Positions 29,438 through 41,900 of a stretch of DNA of 64,000 bases are shown here, piece after piece. The translations under genes and the position numbers were made by a program. How positions within the stretch are numbered: position 1 is the first letter of the stretch; each line of letters starts with the position of its first letter. Under the pieces are notes generated by a model that had not been told where the DNA came from, did not search any database, and saw only the letters and a list, made by a program, of their open reading frames with translations. This DNA comes from Paenibacillus sp. SYP-B3998 (GTDB lineage Bacteria; Bacillota; Bacilli; Paenibacillales; NBRC-103111): NCBI RefSeq assembly GCF_010820665.1, contig NZ_JAAIKC010000002.1:466423-530422 (forward strand), written 5' to 3'.

Positions 29438-31171
29438 CTATCCATATAATCTTGAATAATAGCCTCTGCGTTCAATAAGCTCTTGATGAGTGCCTTTTTC
29501 TACAACTGTTCCCTTGTTCATCACAAAGATAAAATCAGCTTTCTCGACCGTACTTAATCGATGAGCGATCAGAATAGTCGTTCTCCCTTTCATCAATTGG
29601 TTCAAAGCCTGCTGTACCCAATATTCCGATTCGGTATCCAATGCCGACGTAGCTTCATCCAGCAATAATATCGGAGCGTTCTTCAGCACTGCCCTTGCAA
29701 TGGCAATTCGCTGACGCTGTCCGCCCGAGAGGGACGCTCCTCGTTCCCCCACTTGGGTCTTATACTGTTCAGGGAATTCCTGGATAAAATGATCGGCATA
29801 AGCAGCCTTAGCCGCTTCTATCACCTCGTCTTCTGTCGCTTGCGGATTACCGTAACGAATATTGTCTTCAATCGTCCCGGTAAACAGAAAAGCGTCTTGG
29901 GGCACATAGGCCATTTGTCTCCGAAGCTCATCTACCGTGTAATGGCCTAACGATTTGCCTTGAATCAGAATGGCTCCGCCATCCATGGGGTAAAACCCCA
30001 GCAGTAGTTTTATGATTGTACTCTTGCCGCTTCCGCTTGCGCCAACAATGGCCGTAACTTGCCCTGGATGAATCTGCATGGACATCTCGCATAGCACTTT
30101 TTTATCAGATTGATAGGCAAAATCCACGCCTTGAAACTCAACCATAGTGGATGAAGTCCGGTCATGCTCTAAAGTGCCGAGGCGCTCAGGCTCCTCGTTC
30201 TCATCAAATATTTCTTGTACGCGATGAGCGCCTGCCAACGATTTTTGAACAAGGGACAGAAGCGTACCCAAATTCATAAAGGATTGTGACAAATAGACTT
30301 GAAGAACGGCCAATGCCGCTACGTCTCCCATCCCAATGATGCCATAAGCATATAACAAACTGCCAATAACAATAATTCCACAGAACGTAATGTAACTGAC
30401 AAAATGATTCACTGCATTCAGCATGCCATTTTTACTGGCAATTTGCGTGGAAACCTCTGTCACCTGCTCATTTAGTTTCCCATACTGGGCTAAGATCGGG
30501 CTGATATGAAACAATTTAACAAGGCGAATGCCTCCGATAAAATCTGAAAATTTCTCGGTCATCTTAGCAGTAATTTGAAGCGACTCATTAAACATGACAC
30601 GAATGTATCCAACAAACCGTGTGCTGATCAGAAATGCGCTGAGCAGAATCAGAAACGAGGCGCAGGCAAACTGCCACTGAATAAAGAACATCATCACGAT
30701 TGATCCTATGCAGACCATAATTTCCAACAATATCGCCATAAAAAAACCACCATATGTCACTTCCATGGCCAATACATCGTTATTCATCCGTGAAACTAAA
30801 TCCCCATTGTGATTTCGTTCCAAATAGCCAACCTGAAATTTGCAAATTTTTCTGTATAGGCGTTCCTTAATGTCTACCATCGTAAGTTCCACACTGCGGT
30901 GAAACATATACATAAACGTTGGAGCGACCAAGTTTAGTAGCACTAACGAACCCGCTAATACGAAAAGTGCTTGGAACAGCAAGGATGCATCTCGGGACTC
31001 CGCATATTTGACCAAACTCTGAACAACCAAGCTAAATGACAAGGGGAATAAGGTTTGAATAATCGTGCTTACACCAATGCCTATGGAGTACTGGATTTTT
31101 CGCTTTCTGTCCATAAAGCTCATCATGTACTTGATTTCTTTCGCGTATGCGGTCAATTCTACGACTTTCAC
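29438..31171 (-). CDS. ABC exporter half-transporter (TMD-NBD), second of a pair
   Basis: Type-I ABC exporter subunit, 577 aa, with six predicted membrane spans in the first ~310 residues and a C-terminal ATPase domain. Walker A is GASGSGKST, signature LSGGQRQR, Walker B ILLLDEATSALD and the H-loop histidine is in IAHRLST. It starts with GTG at 31171, overlapping the preceding exporter stop by four bases (GTGA). AAGGAGGT lies ten bases upstream, inside that gene. With the preceding gene it probably forms a heterodimer that exports the finished peptide, as in other Paenibacillus lipopeptide clusters where two transporter genes sit with the synthetases. Confidence 0.92.
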   Translation of the reverse strand: MKVVELTAYAKEIKYMMSFMDRKRKIQYSIGIGVSTIIQTLFPLSFSLVVQSLVKYAESRDASLLFQALFVLAGSLVLLNLVAPTFMYMFHRSVELTMVDIKERLYRKICKFQVGYLERNHNGDLVSRMNNDVLAMEVTYGGFFMAILLEIMVCIGSIVMMFFIQWQFACASFLILLSAFLISTRFVGYIRVMFNESLQITAKMTEKFSDFIGGIRLVKLFHISPILAQYGKLNEQVTEVSTQIASKNGMLNAVNHFVSYITFCGIIVIGSLLYAYGIIGMGDVAALAVLQVYLSQSFMNLGTLLSLVQKSLAGAHRVQEIFDENEEPERLGTLEHDRTSSTMVEFQGVDFAYQSDKKVLCEMSMQIHPGQVTAIVGASGSGKSTIIKLLLGFYPMDGGAILIQGKSLGHYTVDELRRQMAYVPQDAFLFTGTIEDNIRYGNPQATEDEVIEAAKAAYADHFIQEFPEQYKTQVGERGASLSGGQRQRIAIARAVLKNAPILLLDEATSALDTESEYWVQQALNQLMKGRTTILIAHRLSTVEKADFIFVMNKGTVVEKGTHQELIERRGYYSRLYG

Positions 31172-32952
31172 GAGTAGGCGACCTCCTTGCCATAAGAAAG
31201 ATTGCTTGTGAATTCTTGGTTGTACGCTCTGGCGTACAACCCTTTCTTTTCTAACAATTGATGGTGATTTCCAGCTTCCGCAATTTCACCATTCTCCATC
31301 ACCCAGATTTCGTCCGCTTCTTCAATCGTAGACAACCGATGCGCAATGACGATGGTCGTTCTTTTCTTCATCAGAACGTTCAGCGCTTCCTGGACCAACG
31401 ATTCAGACTCCGTATCCAAAGCAGATGTGGGTTCATCCAACAGCAAGATCGGCGCGTTCTTCAGAAATGCACGTGCAATGGTGATGCGCTGCCGCTGCCC
31501 GCCGGATAAGATTCCTCCTCTTTCTCCCACTTCTGTCTGGTATCCTTCGGGAAGATCCACAATGAAAACATGCGCATTAGCAAACTTTGCCGCTTCCATA
31601 ATTTCTTCCATCGAAGCGCCCTCGCGCCCGTATGCAATGTTCTCGGCAACTGTACCGCTAAACAAATACGCATCTTGCGTAACGACAGAAAAGTGTGATC
31701 GCAACTCATTCGGATTACAGTTAAGGATAGACTGACCGAACACATTAATCGTTCCTTGGCCAGCTTCCAGCGAGTAAAATCCGCACAAGAGTTTGATTAT
31801 CGTGCTTTTTCCCCCGCCGCTTGCCCCGACTAATGCCACAGTCGCCCCTTCGGCTACTGTAAAGCTCATATTTCGCAGGATAGGTGCATTGTCGTCGTAA
31901 GCAAAACTAACGTTATCAAACTGAATAGGGGGCTGGTCTGTTCTCACAATGGATTGCCCTTCTTGATTCTCTACAGGTTCATTTATGATTTCGGATACTC
32001 TCTTTAACGCTCCGACCATTTCAAACGTATTCGTAATGAGATTGGGTATGTGCTGAAGCGGCTCCAAGCATAAATTCAGCAAGTAAAGAAATGCAATGAG
32101 CTCGCCTGTGCCGAACAATCCTTTGGAGATCAGATAGCTTCCGTATATGACGGAGAAAATAATCGGACTGACCATAAGGGTAAATAAAACGGGATTCATC
32201 CATGCCTCTCGTCTTTTCACAGCCAGTTTTTTTTGTAAAGTCAATTGAAGCAGAGACTGATAGGAGCGAAACATGATCCCCTGCAACAAATAGCTTTTAA
32301 CTATCGACATCCCACCCAATGTATCCTGTAAATTTACATTCATCAGGCCCATATTCTCTTGAGCTTCCTCCGTTAGCTGCAGCAGTTGTTTACCGATCCA
32401 TTGCGAAACGAGCAAGGAGACGGGAACTAGCAGCAAACTGAACAGTACTAGCTCCCATTGCATCCAGATCAAATACGTCAAACAGCCGATAAGCACAAGC
32501 GGATGATAAAACCACCCCGCCAAGTCTCGAATCATAAATTGGTAGACGAGCTGCAGATCATTGGTTAACCGTGAAACAAGATCTCCAGAATGTTGTTTTT
32601 CAAGATAATGAACAGGCAGTTTCCCTATATGGTTCATCATGTGATTGCGAATATCTCGCATCGCTTGGGCACTGCTTCTTTGAATGCCGTAAACCATGAA
32701 GAATTTCGCGGGGACTCCTATCAAAATAACAATAAGAATCGTATAAACAATTCGCAGGACCGACTGACCTTCCCCATGGTCGGTCTTCGTTGTTAATTGT
32801 TGGATTAAACTGCCCGTCCATACCTCGATAAGCGATGCGGCAATTGCGGATAGAATGCCAACGATCATCCATCCCCTGTGCGATTTCGTAAACGACAGCA
32901 GCCAAAGGACTGACTTCCGTAGGGGTGATACAACTTTCCGTTCTTCTACCAC
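31168..32952 (-). CDS. ABC exporter half-transporter (TMD-NBD), first of a pair
   Basis: Type-I ABC exporter subunit of about 594 aa: an N-terminal membrane domain with six spans, then an ATPase with Walker A GASGGGKST, signature LSGGQRQR and Walker B ILLLDEPTSALD. The longest reading frame begins inside the thioesterase gene. The better start is GTG 32952 (or TTG 32955), preceded by AAAGGGG, which puts the gene 40 bp behind the NRPS stop. Close spacing implies co-transcription with the synthetases. DEPT here versus DEAT in its partner, and different linkers, fit a heterodimer rather than a recent duplication. Confidence 0.9.
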   Translation of the reverse strand: MVEERKVVSPLRKSVLWLLSFTKSHRGWMIVGILSAIAASLIEVWTGSLIQQLTTKTDHGEGQSVLRIVYTILIVILIGVPAKFFMVYGIQRSSAQAMRDIRNHMMNHIGKLPVHYLEKQHSGDLVSRLTNDLQLVYQFMIRDLAGWFYHPLVLIGCLTYLIWMQWELVLFSLLLVPVSLLVSQWIGKQLLQLTEEAQENMGLMNVNLQDTLGGMSIVKSYLLQGIMFRSYQSLLQLTLQKKLAVKRREAWMNPVLFTLMVSPIIFSVIYGSYLISKGLFGTGELIAFLYLLNLCLEPLQHIPNLITNTFEMVGALKRVSEIINEPVENQEGQSIVRTDQPPIQFDNVSFAYDDNAPILRNMSFTVAEGATVALVGASGGGKSTIIKLLCGFYSLEAGQGTINVFGQSILNCNPNELRSHFSVVTQDAYLFSGTVAENIAYGREGASMEEIMEAAKFANAHVFIVDLPEGYQTEVGERGGILSGGQRQRITIARAFLKNAPILLLDEPTSALDTESESLVQEALNVLMKKRTTIVIAHRLSTIEEADEIWVMENGEIAEAGNHHQLLEKKGLYARAYNQEFTSNLSYGKEVAYS

Positions 32953-32992
32953 CAAATTGGCCCCTTTCAAGGTATGCACGGTATGGATAAGC

Positions 32993-35900
32993 TTACGACA
33001 ACACCTTTTGATTCGTTTGTTCTCTGATTTGATGAACGATCCGCTCAATCACTTTAGCATTTTCTTCAAGATATTCGGCAGCGAGCAGCTTTTCATGAAC
33101 CCCGACGAGTTGATATTCGCGATAGTTTAGCGCCGTAGATTCATTCCAATATTTCACATGAATATCATCAGGCGTTCCTACTTCAGACTTTTCTGCAATT
33201 AACCCGTGAATGTTTGCCTGAACGGTGCCTGAATTGATGACTTGCGAAACGTAGGTCCAATAGGAACGCATTTTATGTTTGACGCGGTTACGAATAAACG
33301 GATTGGCCAACAGTTCTTTTTCCGATTCTCCCGCACCTTCAAGTATTTGATCGATGCTGCTTTCCAACTGATCCAATGGAGCGATGGTTTCTTTTTTGAG
33401 AGAATCAATCATGATAATATCCGATATCTGATAGCCTCTCTTCTCCATTGCTTTGGCAACCTCAAATGTTAAATTGCCGCCCAATGAGTATCCCATGAAT
33501 ACGTAAGGGGACTGATCCTGAATGCTGACGACCGCATCCACATAACGATTGAGCATCGTTTCGTAGCATTCGGTATCATCCATATAATCGGCACCATAGA
33601 GGATGCAGTGAGACTCCAGTTTCTGTGCTAGCTCCAAATAACTTAAGCCGTACCCGAGGCCGGGAGGGAAGCAAAAGACATTCATGAATCCATGTTCATT
33701 AAGTTTCATAAATTGGTTGCTCTTTTTCTCGTCGAGATCGGATTCCCAAATGCCATACGCCATCGCTTCAACAGTTGGACTCTGGAACATTTTATGGAAG
33801 GAAATCTCCACTCCGGTTTCAGTAAACACTCGCTGTATCAATTGCATCAGGCTTAGAGAGTGACCTCCGAGATCAAAGAAGTTATCCTTCACCCCGACTT
33901 TCGCAATTCCGAGCACATCCTCCCAGATTCGTGCGAGCTGCTCTTCCTGTGGCGTACGCGGCGCTACATATTCCACACCCGATTGTAGACTTCCCTCTGG
34001 TGCTGGCAGCACTTTGCGATCTACTTTACCATTCGGTGTTAATGGCAGCTCTGTAAGCTGCACCAAGTAAGACGGAATCATATAAGCGGGCAGCTCTTGA
34101 GAAAGCATGCTTCTTAATTCGCTAGCAGGAAGCAAACGCTCAGCCACGTAATAGGCACACAACACCTTCTGGCCAGCCCCCTCCTCGCGCGCAATGACAA
34201 CCGCTTCTTGAACCGACGCCATTTTCAAAAGATACGATTCCACTTCGCCAATTTCAATCCGGTAACCGCGAATTTTCACCTGATGGTCGATCCGACCCAC
34301 ATACTCAATGGTTCCATCCGGCAGCCATCTTGCCAGATCTCCCGTTCGATACATCCGTTCTCCCGGTGCAAAAGGATTGTCTACGAACTTCTCCGCTGTC
34401 AGCTCCGGTTGGTTCAAATAGCCGTGAGCCAGTCCGTCTCCTCCTATGTACAACTCGCCGATCACGCCTACTGGCAGCAGCTTGCCTGCTCCATCCAGCA
34501 CGTACACCTGCGTATTGCCAATCGGACGGCCAATCGGAATGGACGCTTTCTCCACATCCGCCATACGGATCTCATGACAGCACGTGAACGTCGTGTTTTC
34601 CGTCGGTCCGTAGCCGTTGATGAGCCGCAGCCCACTGCAGCGCTCCATCACTTTTTTCGCATGCGGTTTGGAGACGACGTCTCCTCCGACCAATAATTGT
34701 TTGACGCCCTGCAGCGCCTGAATTTGATTCTCTACCATAACATGGAACAATCCGGCCGTTAACCACAAAACCGTTACCCCATGTTGCCCAATCACCTGCG
34801 ACCATTCGCTGAGCGACAAGTTGCCAGGAGGCAAAATAGCCAGGGTTGCTCCGTTCAACAAACTGCCCCAAATCTCAAAAGTGGCTGCATCAAATGAAAG
34901 GGTCGAGCCTTGCAAAAACACGTCCTTATCGCTGATGTCCACATAATTAGCTGCAGTGACAAGCCGCACGACACCTCGATGTGTGACACAAACACCTTTC
35001 GGCGTGCCCGTAGAGCCGGAGGTATAAACGATATACGCCAAATCGTCTCCAGTCGCTTCATGCGTCGGATTCGACCAGCTTATCTCCCTTGATCCCTCAT
35101 CCACAGCATCCAACAAGACGACTTGCATATTCTCAGGCAGGTTTGCCCGTAGATGTGTCTGAGTCAACAACACTTTAATACGGGTATCGTCCAAAATCAC
35201 AGCAATTCGCTCCTGCGGATAGGACGGATCCATTGGCACATACGCGCCTCCAGCTTTGAGAATTCCCAGTAGCCCGATCACCATGTCCAATGATCTCTCA
35301 ACGAATATACCAACGAAATCGCCCGCGCCCACTCCTCGATCTTGCAGCAGATAGGCGATTCGATTCGCTGCGGTATTCAACTCCGCATAGGTCAATCGCT
35401 TGTCTTCGAATACGACGGCTACCGCATCAGGATTGCGTTCCGCCTGCTCCTCGAACACCTGATGAATGGTCTTCTCCCTTGGGTACGCCACACCCGTATC
35501 GTTAAACACATTTAAAATCTCATTCTGCTCGCTTGCTGTCAGTATGTTTAAAGAAGAAAGGTTTATCTGAGGCTCCACTGCAATGACTTCGACCAGTTGT
35601 TTGAAATGCAGCGCCATACGCTCCACCGTTTGCCGCTTATATAAGGCGGTTGCATAAGTTAAGCTATATGCGATGCCTTCTTCCCTTTCTTCAACATGAA
35701 AGATCAGATCGAATTTGGCCACGGAATGGTCATTGGGGTACGGCCTCAATTGCAATCCTTCGATCTCTACATTCCCATGCTCTGTGTTTCCGAGACTAAA
35801 CATCGTGTCAAACAGCGGATTGCGGCTCAAATCCCGCGGTACCTGAACCTTCTCTACCAGCTCTTCGAACGGATAGTCCTGATGTTCAAAGGCCCCTAAG

Positions 35901-38900
35901 GTCGCTTCCTTAATTTCGTCCAAATAGGAAAGGAAAGTCTTGTCTCCTGACGGAAAGCTGCGAATGGCAAGCGTGCCTACAAACATTCCGATAAGCGGTT
36001 CTAAATCTGCATGTGCTCTTCCGGCAATTGGCGTGCCTACGATAATGTCTTCTTGTGCTGAGTATTTATGAAGCAAGACCTTATATGCGGCCAACAGCAC
36101 CATATACAAGGTGCTTCCCGTTTCCGACGCAAGTTTGCGTAATAACTCGCTCGTCTGCGGATCAAGCATACTTAAGTTCGTATCTCCTTCATACCTTTGG
36201 ATCGCAGGACGCGCATAATCCGTTTGTAGCTCCAATGCCGAAATTTCTCCATTGAGCGTATCCAGCCAGTACGCTTCCTGCTGCTTCAGCCGCTCACTAT
36301 GCGTCTCGGATTGCTGCCAAGCCGCGTAATCCTTGTACTGAATCGCTAGCGGTATCAGTTCCTCCCCGCCGTACATTCGGACAAATTCCTCTACCAAAAT
36401 ATTCATCGAAACGCCGTCCGAGATGATGTGATGCATATCGAACATCAGGATATGACGATCCTTCGCCAGCTCGATCAACCCTACTCGCAGCAGCGGCGGC
36501 TTCGCCAGTTCAAACGCGCGGATGAATCCGCTCACGATGTCCCCAGCTTCTTCTTCGCTCGCTTGCGTGTACTCCACCGCGAATTCGACGTGACTGTGCA
36601 CCCGCTGCACGGGTTCGCCGCTGAGCATTTCAAACCCCGTTCGCAGCGTCTCGTGACGCGCGATCAGTCCCCGGAACGCCGCTTCAAAGCGCTCCCGATC
36701 CAGCGCACCGCCAAGCGTCATCACCCCTGGCATGTTGTAGCTCATCTCCGCTCCTTCAAGCTGATGCATGATGTACAACCGTTTTTGCGCCGAAGACAGC
36801 GGGTAAACCTCCCTCTCTTCCGCACGCGGGATCGCTTCATACGCCTTGCGCTCCATCCCCCCGATGGCCTGCGCCATCTCCTCTATCGTCGGATAGCGGA
36901 ACACGTCACGCAGCGGCAAATTCACGCCCAGCTCCTTGTACAGCTTGCTCACTAGCGTCGTCGCCCGCAGCGAGTGTCCACCGAGTTCGAAGAAGTTGTC
37001 CTTCACGCTGGCACTCGGCAAGCCGAGCACCTCTTGCCAGATGCGCGCCAGCTGGGCTTCCAGGCGGGTGCGCGGCGCTACGAATTCCGCTCCCGTCTGC
37101 TTGTTCGCCTCCGGTGCCGGCAGCGCCCTTCGGTCGATCTTCCCGTTCTGCGTCAGCGGCATGCTCGCCAACTGCACAAAGTACGACGGGATCATATACC
37201 CCGGCAGCTCCTGCGACAACGCGCCTCGCAGTTCGCCCGCCGTCAGCTCCGCTTCCGCCACGAAGTATGCGCACAGCTGCTTCTGTCCGGCTTCATCCTC
37301 CAGCGCTAGCACGGTCGCTTCGTGGAGCCCCGCCACTTTCAGCAGTTGCGCCTCTACTTCCCCTAGCTCGATGCGGAAGCCCCGAATCTTCACTTGGTGG
37401 TCGATCCGGCCCAGGTACTCGATGTTGCCATCCGGCAGCCATCTCGCCAAATCTCCCGTTCGGTACATCCGCTCCTCTGGCGCAAACGGGTTCTTCACAA
37501 ACTTTTCGTCCGTCAAATCGGGACGACCCCAATAGCCGCGTCCCACGCAATCCCCGGATACGTAAAGCTCCCCACCGATTCCGATAGGCTGCACCTGTAG
37601 CCCCTCGTCCAAAATGTACAGCTTCGTATTGGCAATCGGCTTGCCAATCGGCGGAAGCCCAGCCGCAATCGCTTCTGGCTGCATCGTGAACGCTGTCACG
37701 ACATGCGTTTCCGACGGGCCGTAGTGATTGTGCAAATAGATGCCTCGGCTTCGCAAGATCGCCTCAATTTGCGGCGTCACGACAAGCTGCTCGCCAGCCG
37801 TGATGATATGGCTGACGCAATGTGGGAATTGCTCGGCCCACTCCGCTTCGGTGAAGATGAACTTCAGGAACGCTACAGGCAGATACAACACCTCAATCTT
37901 GCTTTCCTCGATGCGCGCAAACAATCGTTTCGGGTCTTTGCGCACCTCATTGCCAATCAGGCACAGGCATCCGCCGAACAGCAAGGCGGAGAACATCTCC
38001 TGATAGCACACATCAAAACTGCCTGACGCATACTGCAAAACAGGCGACGGGAACGGGATATTCGTTGCCGTGAACTGATACTGCAATAAGTTCGCCAGAT
38101 TGCGATGCTCCAGCATCACGCCCTTGGGATTCCCCGTCGTTCCCGACGTATAGATAATATAGAGCAAATGCGAAGCGTCGTTTTCGTTCGGCAAGTTCTC
38201 CTCACGGCCTTCGTATAACGAAGCATCGTGAACATCGATCTTCTCCACTTCTGGCGGAATCGACGCAAACCACGGCTGCTCCGTCAGCACGAGCCTTGCT
38301 CCGCTGCTTGCCAGCATGTAATGGATACGCGTTTGCGGGTACTCTGGATCGATCGGCACGAACGTTCCGCCCGCCTTGAGCACCGCAAGGACGCTGACGA
38401 CCATCTCGATGGAGCGGTCGACCATGATGCCGACAGGCTGCTGTGCCGTAACGCCGCTTTCTCTCAGCGTCCACGCCAGCTGATTCGCTCTCGCGTTCAG
38501 CTCCCGATACGTCAATTGTTGGTTCTCGAAGTCGACAGCCGTCGCTTCTGGCGTGCGACCTGCCTGCTCCTCGAACAGCTCGTGGATCGTCTTCTCGCGC
38601 GGATAATCCGCTGCCGTGTCATTGAACACGTCCATAATCTGCGCCTGCTCCGCTGCCGTCACCATTTGAAGCTGCGCAAGGCTGGCTTGCGGATGGCCGA
38701 TCACCGCGTCGATCAATTGCTCAAAGTGCCCCGCCATCCGCTCCACGGTTTCTTTCTTATACAAAGCAGTTGCAAACTCGATGCTGCAAATGAGTTCATT
38801 TTCACTTTCCATCACAGTCACGTTCAGATCAAACTTCGCCATGGTGTACTTGCTCGGGTATATGTTCAAACGCAGCCCTTCCAAGTCAAACTCCGCGTTC

Positions 38901-41900
38901 TCCGTATTTTCCAAAGCAAACATCGTATCAAACAACGGATTGCGACTGAGATCCCGTGTCACCTGCACATTCTTCAATAATTCCTCAAATGGATAGTCCT
39001 GGCAATCGAACGCACCGAGCGTCGTTTCCTTAACTTCCTCCAGATAAGACAGGAACGTCTTCTCTCCCGCCGGATAACTGCGGATCGCCAATGTATTGAC
39101 GAACATGCCGATAAGCGGCTGCAGATCCTCATGGGTTCTCCCCGCAATCGGTGTGCCCACGATAATGTCTTCCTGACCCGTATACTTTCGCAGCAAGATC
39201 GTATAGACCGCAAGCAGCACCATATACAGGGTGGTTCTGCTTTCGGCCGCAAGCTGCCGCAGCCCTTCGCTCTTCACAGAATCAATGGCAAATTCGTAGA
39301 TAGCCCCCTCATAGCTTTGGACGGAAGGACGCGCATAGTCCGTTGGCATTTCCAATACGGGCAGCTTCCCGCTGAACGTCTGCAGCCAGTACGATTCCTG
39401 CCGATTCATTTGATCCTTTTGCGATTCGGAATGCTGCCATGCGGTGTAGTCTTTGTACTGAATGCGCAGAGGCGACAACTGCTCGCCGCTGTACAAGCGG
39501 ACAAATTCCTTCATCATGATACCCAACGATGTTCCGTCCGAAATAATGTGATGCATGTCAAACATCATAATATGGCGATCCTTCGCAAGTTCGATCAAGC
39601 CTACCCGCAGAAGCGGCGGTTTCTCCAAATCAAACGCACGAACGAATCCGCGCACAACATCTCTGGCTTCTTCATCGTTAGCCTGCATATAAGCCACCGC
39701 AAAATCCAATTCATGATGTACCTGCTGCACAGGTTCGCCATCCACCATTTTAAAGCCGGTGCGCAGTGTCTCATGGCGCGCAATCAGCCTGCGGAACGCC
39801 TCTTCAAATTGCTTGCGATCCAGCGTTCCTTCGAGAACCATCGCTCCAGGCATGTTATAACTTTGTTCCGCTCCTTCAAGCTGATGCAAGATGTACAACC
39901 GCTTCTGCACGGATGAAACGGGGTAATAGTCTCTCTTCTCGATAGGTGATATGGACACATAGACTTGTTGTTCCATTCTGGAAATGAGTTCGGCCATCTC
40001 TTCAAGAACCGGGGACAAGAATACGTCCCGCAGCGACAGGCTGATGTTCTCCTCTTTATGCAGCTTGCTTACCATCATGGTAGCGCGCAAGGAGTGTCCG
40101 CCAAGATCGAAAAAGTTATCCTTTGCGCCGACTTTCCCAAGTCCAAGCACAGCTCGCCAAATCCGTGCTAATTTCGCTTCCGCTGGCGTTCGAGGCGCTA
40201 TATATTCGATTTCTGCCTGTAAGCTTTCTTCCGGCGCAGGCAGCGCTTTACGATCAACCTTACCGTTCGGCGTTAGCGGCATACTCTCCAACTGTACAAA
40301 AAAGGAGGGAATCATGTACCCCGGGAGCTCTTGCGACATGATCAATTTCAGTTCGCTTGCCGGAATCGTCCGCTCTGCCGCGAAATACGCACACAACTGC
40401 TTCTCGCCTGCTTCGCTTTCACGAACGACGACTATCGCTTTCTCGATAGCGTCCATCTTCAACAAATAGGCCTCCACCTCGCCCAGCTCAATTCGGTAGC
40501 CGCGGATTTTCACCTGATCGTCGATCCGTCCTACATATTCAATGCTTCCGTCCGCCAGCCATCTCGCCAAATCCCCCGTTCGATACATCCGTTCCCCTGG
40601 CACGAACGGGTTGTCCACGAACTTCTCAGCGGTCAGTTCGGGACGATTCAAGTATCCTCGAGCCAATCCGTCTCCCGCCACGCATAGTTCACCGGCTACG
40701 CCAAGCGGCTGAAGCCCGTTCTCTCCATTTACGATATAAATCGCCGTGTTGCTGATTGGACGCCCGATCGGAATGGTTACGGCATCTTCCTCCACTTCAT
40801 TCACGTCATAACAAGTCGCAAATACCGTGCTCTCCGTCGGACCGTAAACGTGCTTGATTTTGCCCGATCCCAGGTAATCTAACGCTTTACGCACGTGGCT
40901 GACAGAAACACGTTCGCCTCCGAACAGAATGGTGCGAATATGGCGCATGCATTCTACACCCACGTCAATAAGGACGTTAAAAAATGCAGTCGTAATAAAT
41001 AAAGTCGATATTTGCCGCTGTTCAATCAATTGTGCTAATTTCACGACATCCAGCATCGTTTCCTTGGGAACGAGAATCAGTTTGGCTCCGTTTAATAAAG
41101 CTCCGAAGATATCGAATGTCGAACCGTCGAAGGCGTAGCTGGATAATTGCAGCACGTTGTCCTGGGCGGTGATGTCTATGTAGTTGGTCGTTCGAACAAC
41201 TCGTACGATGTTGCAATGCGTCGTTAAAATCCCTTTGGGCTTCCCCGTCGTTCCAGACGTGTAAATAATGTACGCCAGATTGGCAGAGACGTTAGCGGCA
41301 TCCAAATTAGAGCCGTCATCGTTGTAAGACTCCTCATCATCAAGCGGCACAAAGGTGCTCTGGAGTGGGATTCGTTCCTGCAAATGACGCTGTGCCAGCA
41401 TCACTTGCGTTCCCGAATCCTCGATCATGTACCGAATGCGCTCTTCTGGGTATTCGGGATCAATCGGCACGTACGCTCCCCCTGATTTCAGAATCGCCAA
41501 GATGCCAACGATCATATCTAGGGAGCGATCCGCCATAAGACCTACTAAGTTGTCAGCCTGCACGCCCACAGTTCTTAGCGTCCTTGCCAACCGATTGGCT
41601 CGTTCGTTCAGCTCGCCGTATGTCAATTGCTGATTCTCGAATACGACGGCCACCGCGTCCGGGTTCCGTTCTGCCTGCTCCTCGAACAACTGATGGATCG
41701 TCTTTTCCTTCGGATATTCCGTGTGTGTGTCATTGAACAGGGTAAGCAGTTCATGCTTCTCGGGTTCAGATAAAACATCTACTTTACCGATTTCCAGTTC
41801 CGGTTGAAATAATGCAACAGAAAGTAGTCGGAAGAAATGATCCGTCATCTGTTCCATAAAATCTTGATCATAACGATTGTTGTCAAAACTTACGCTCAAT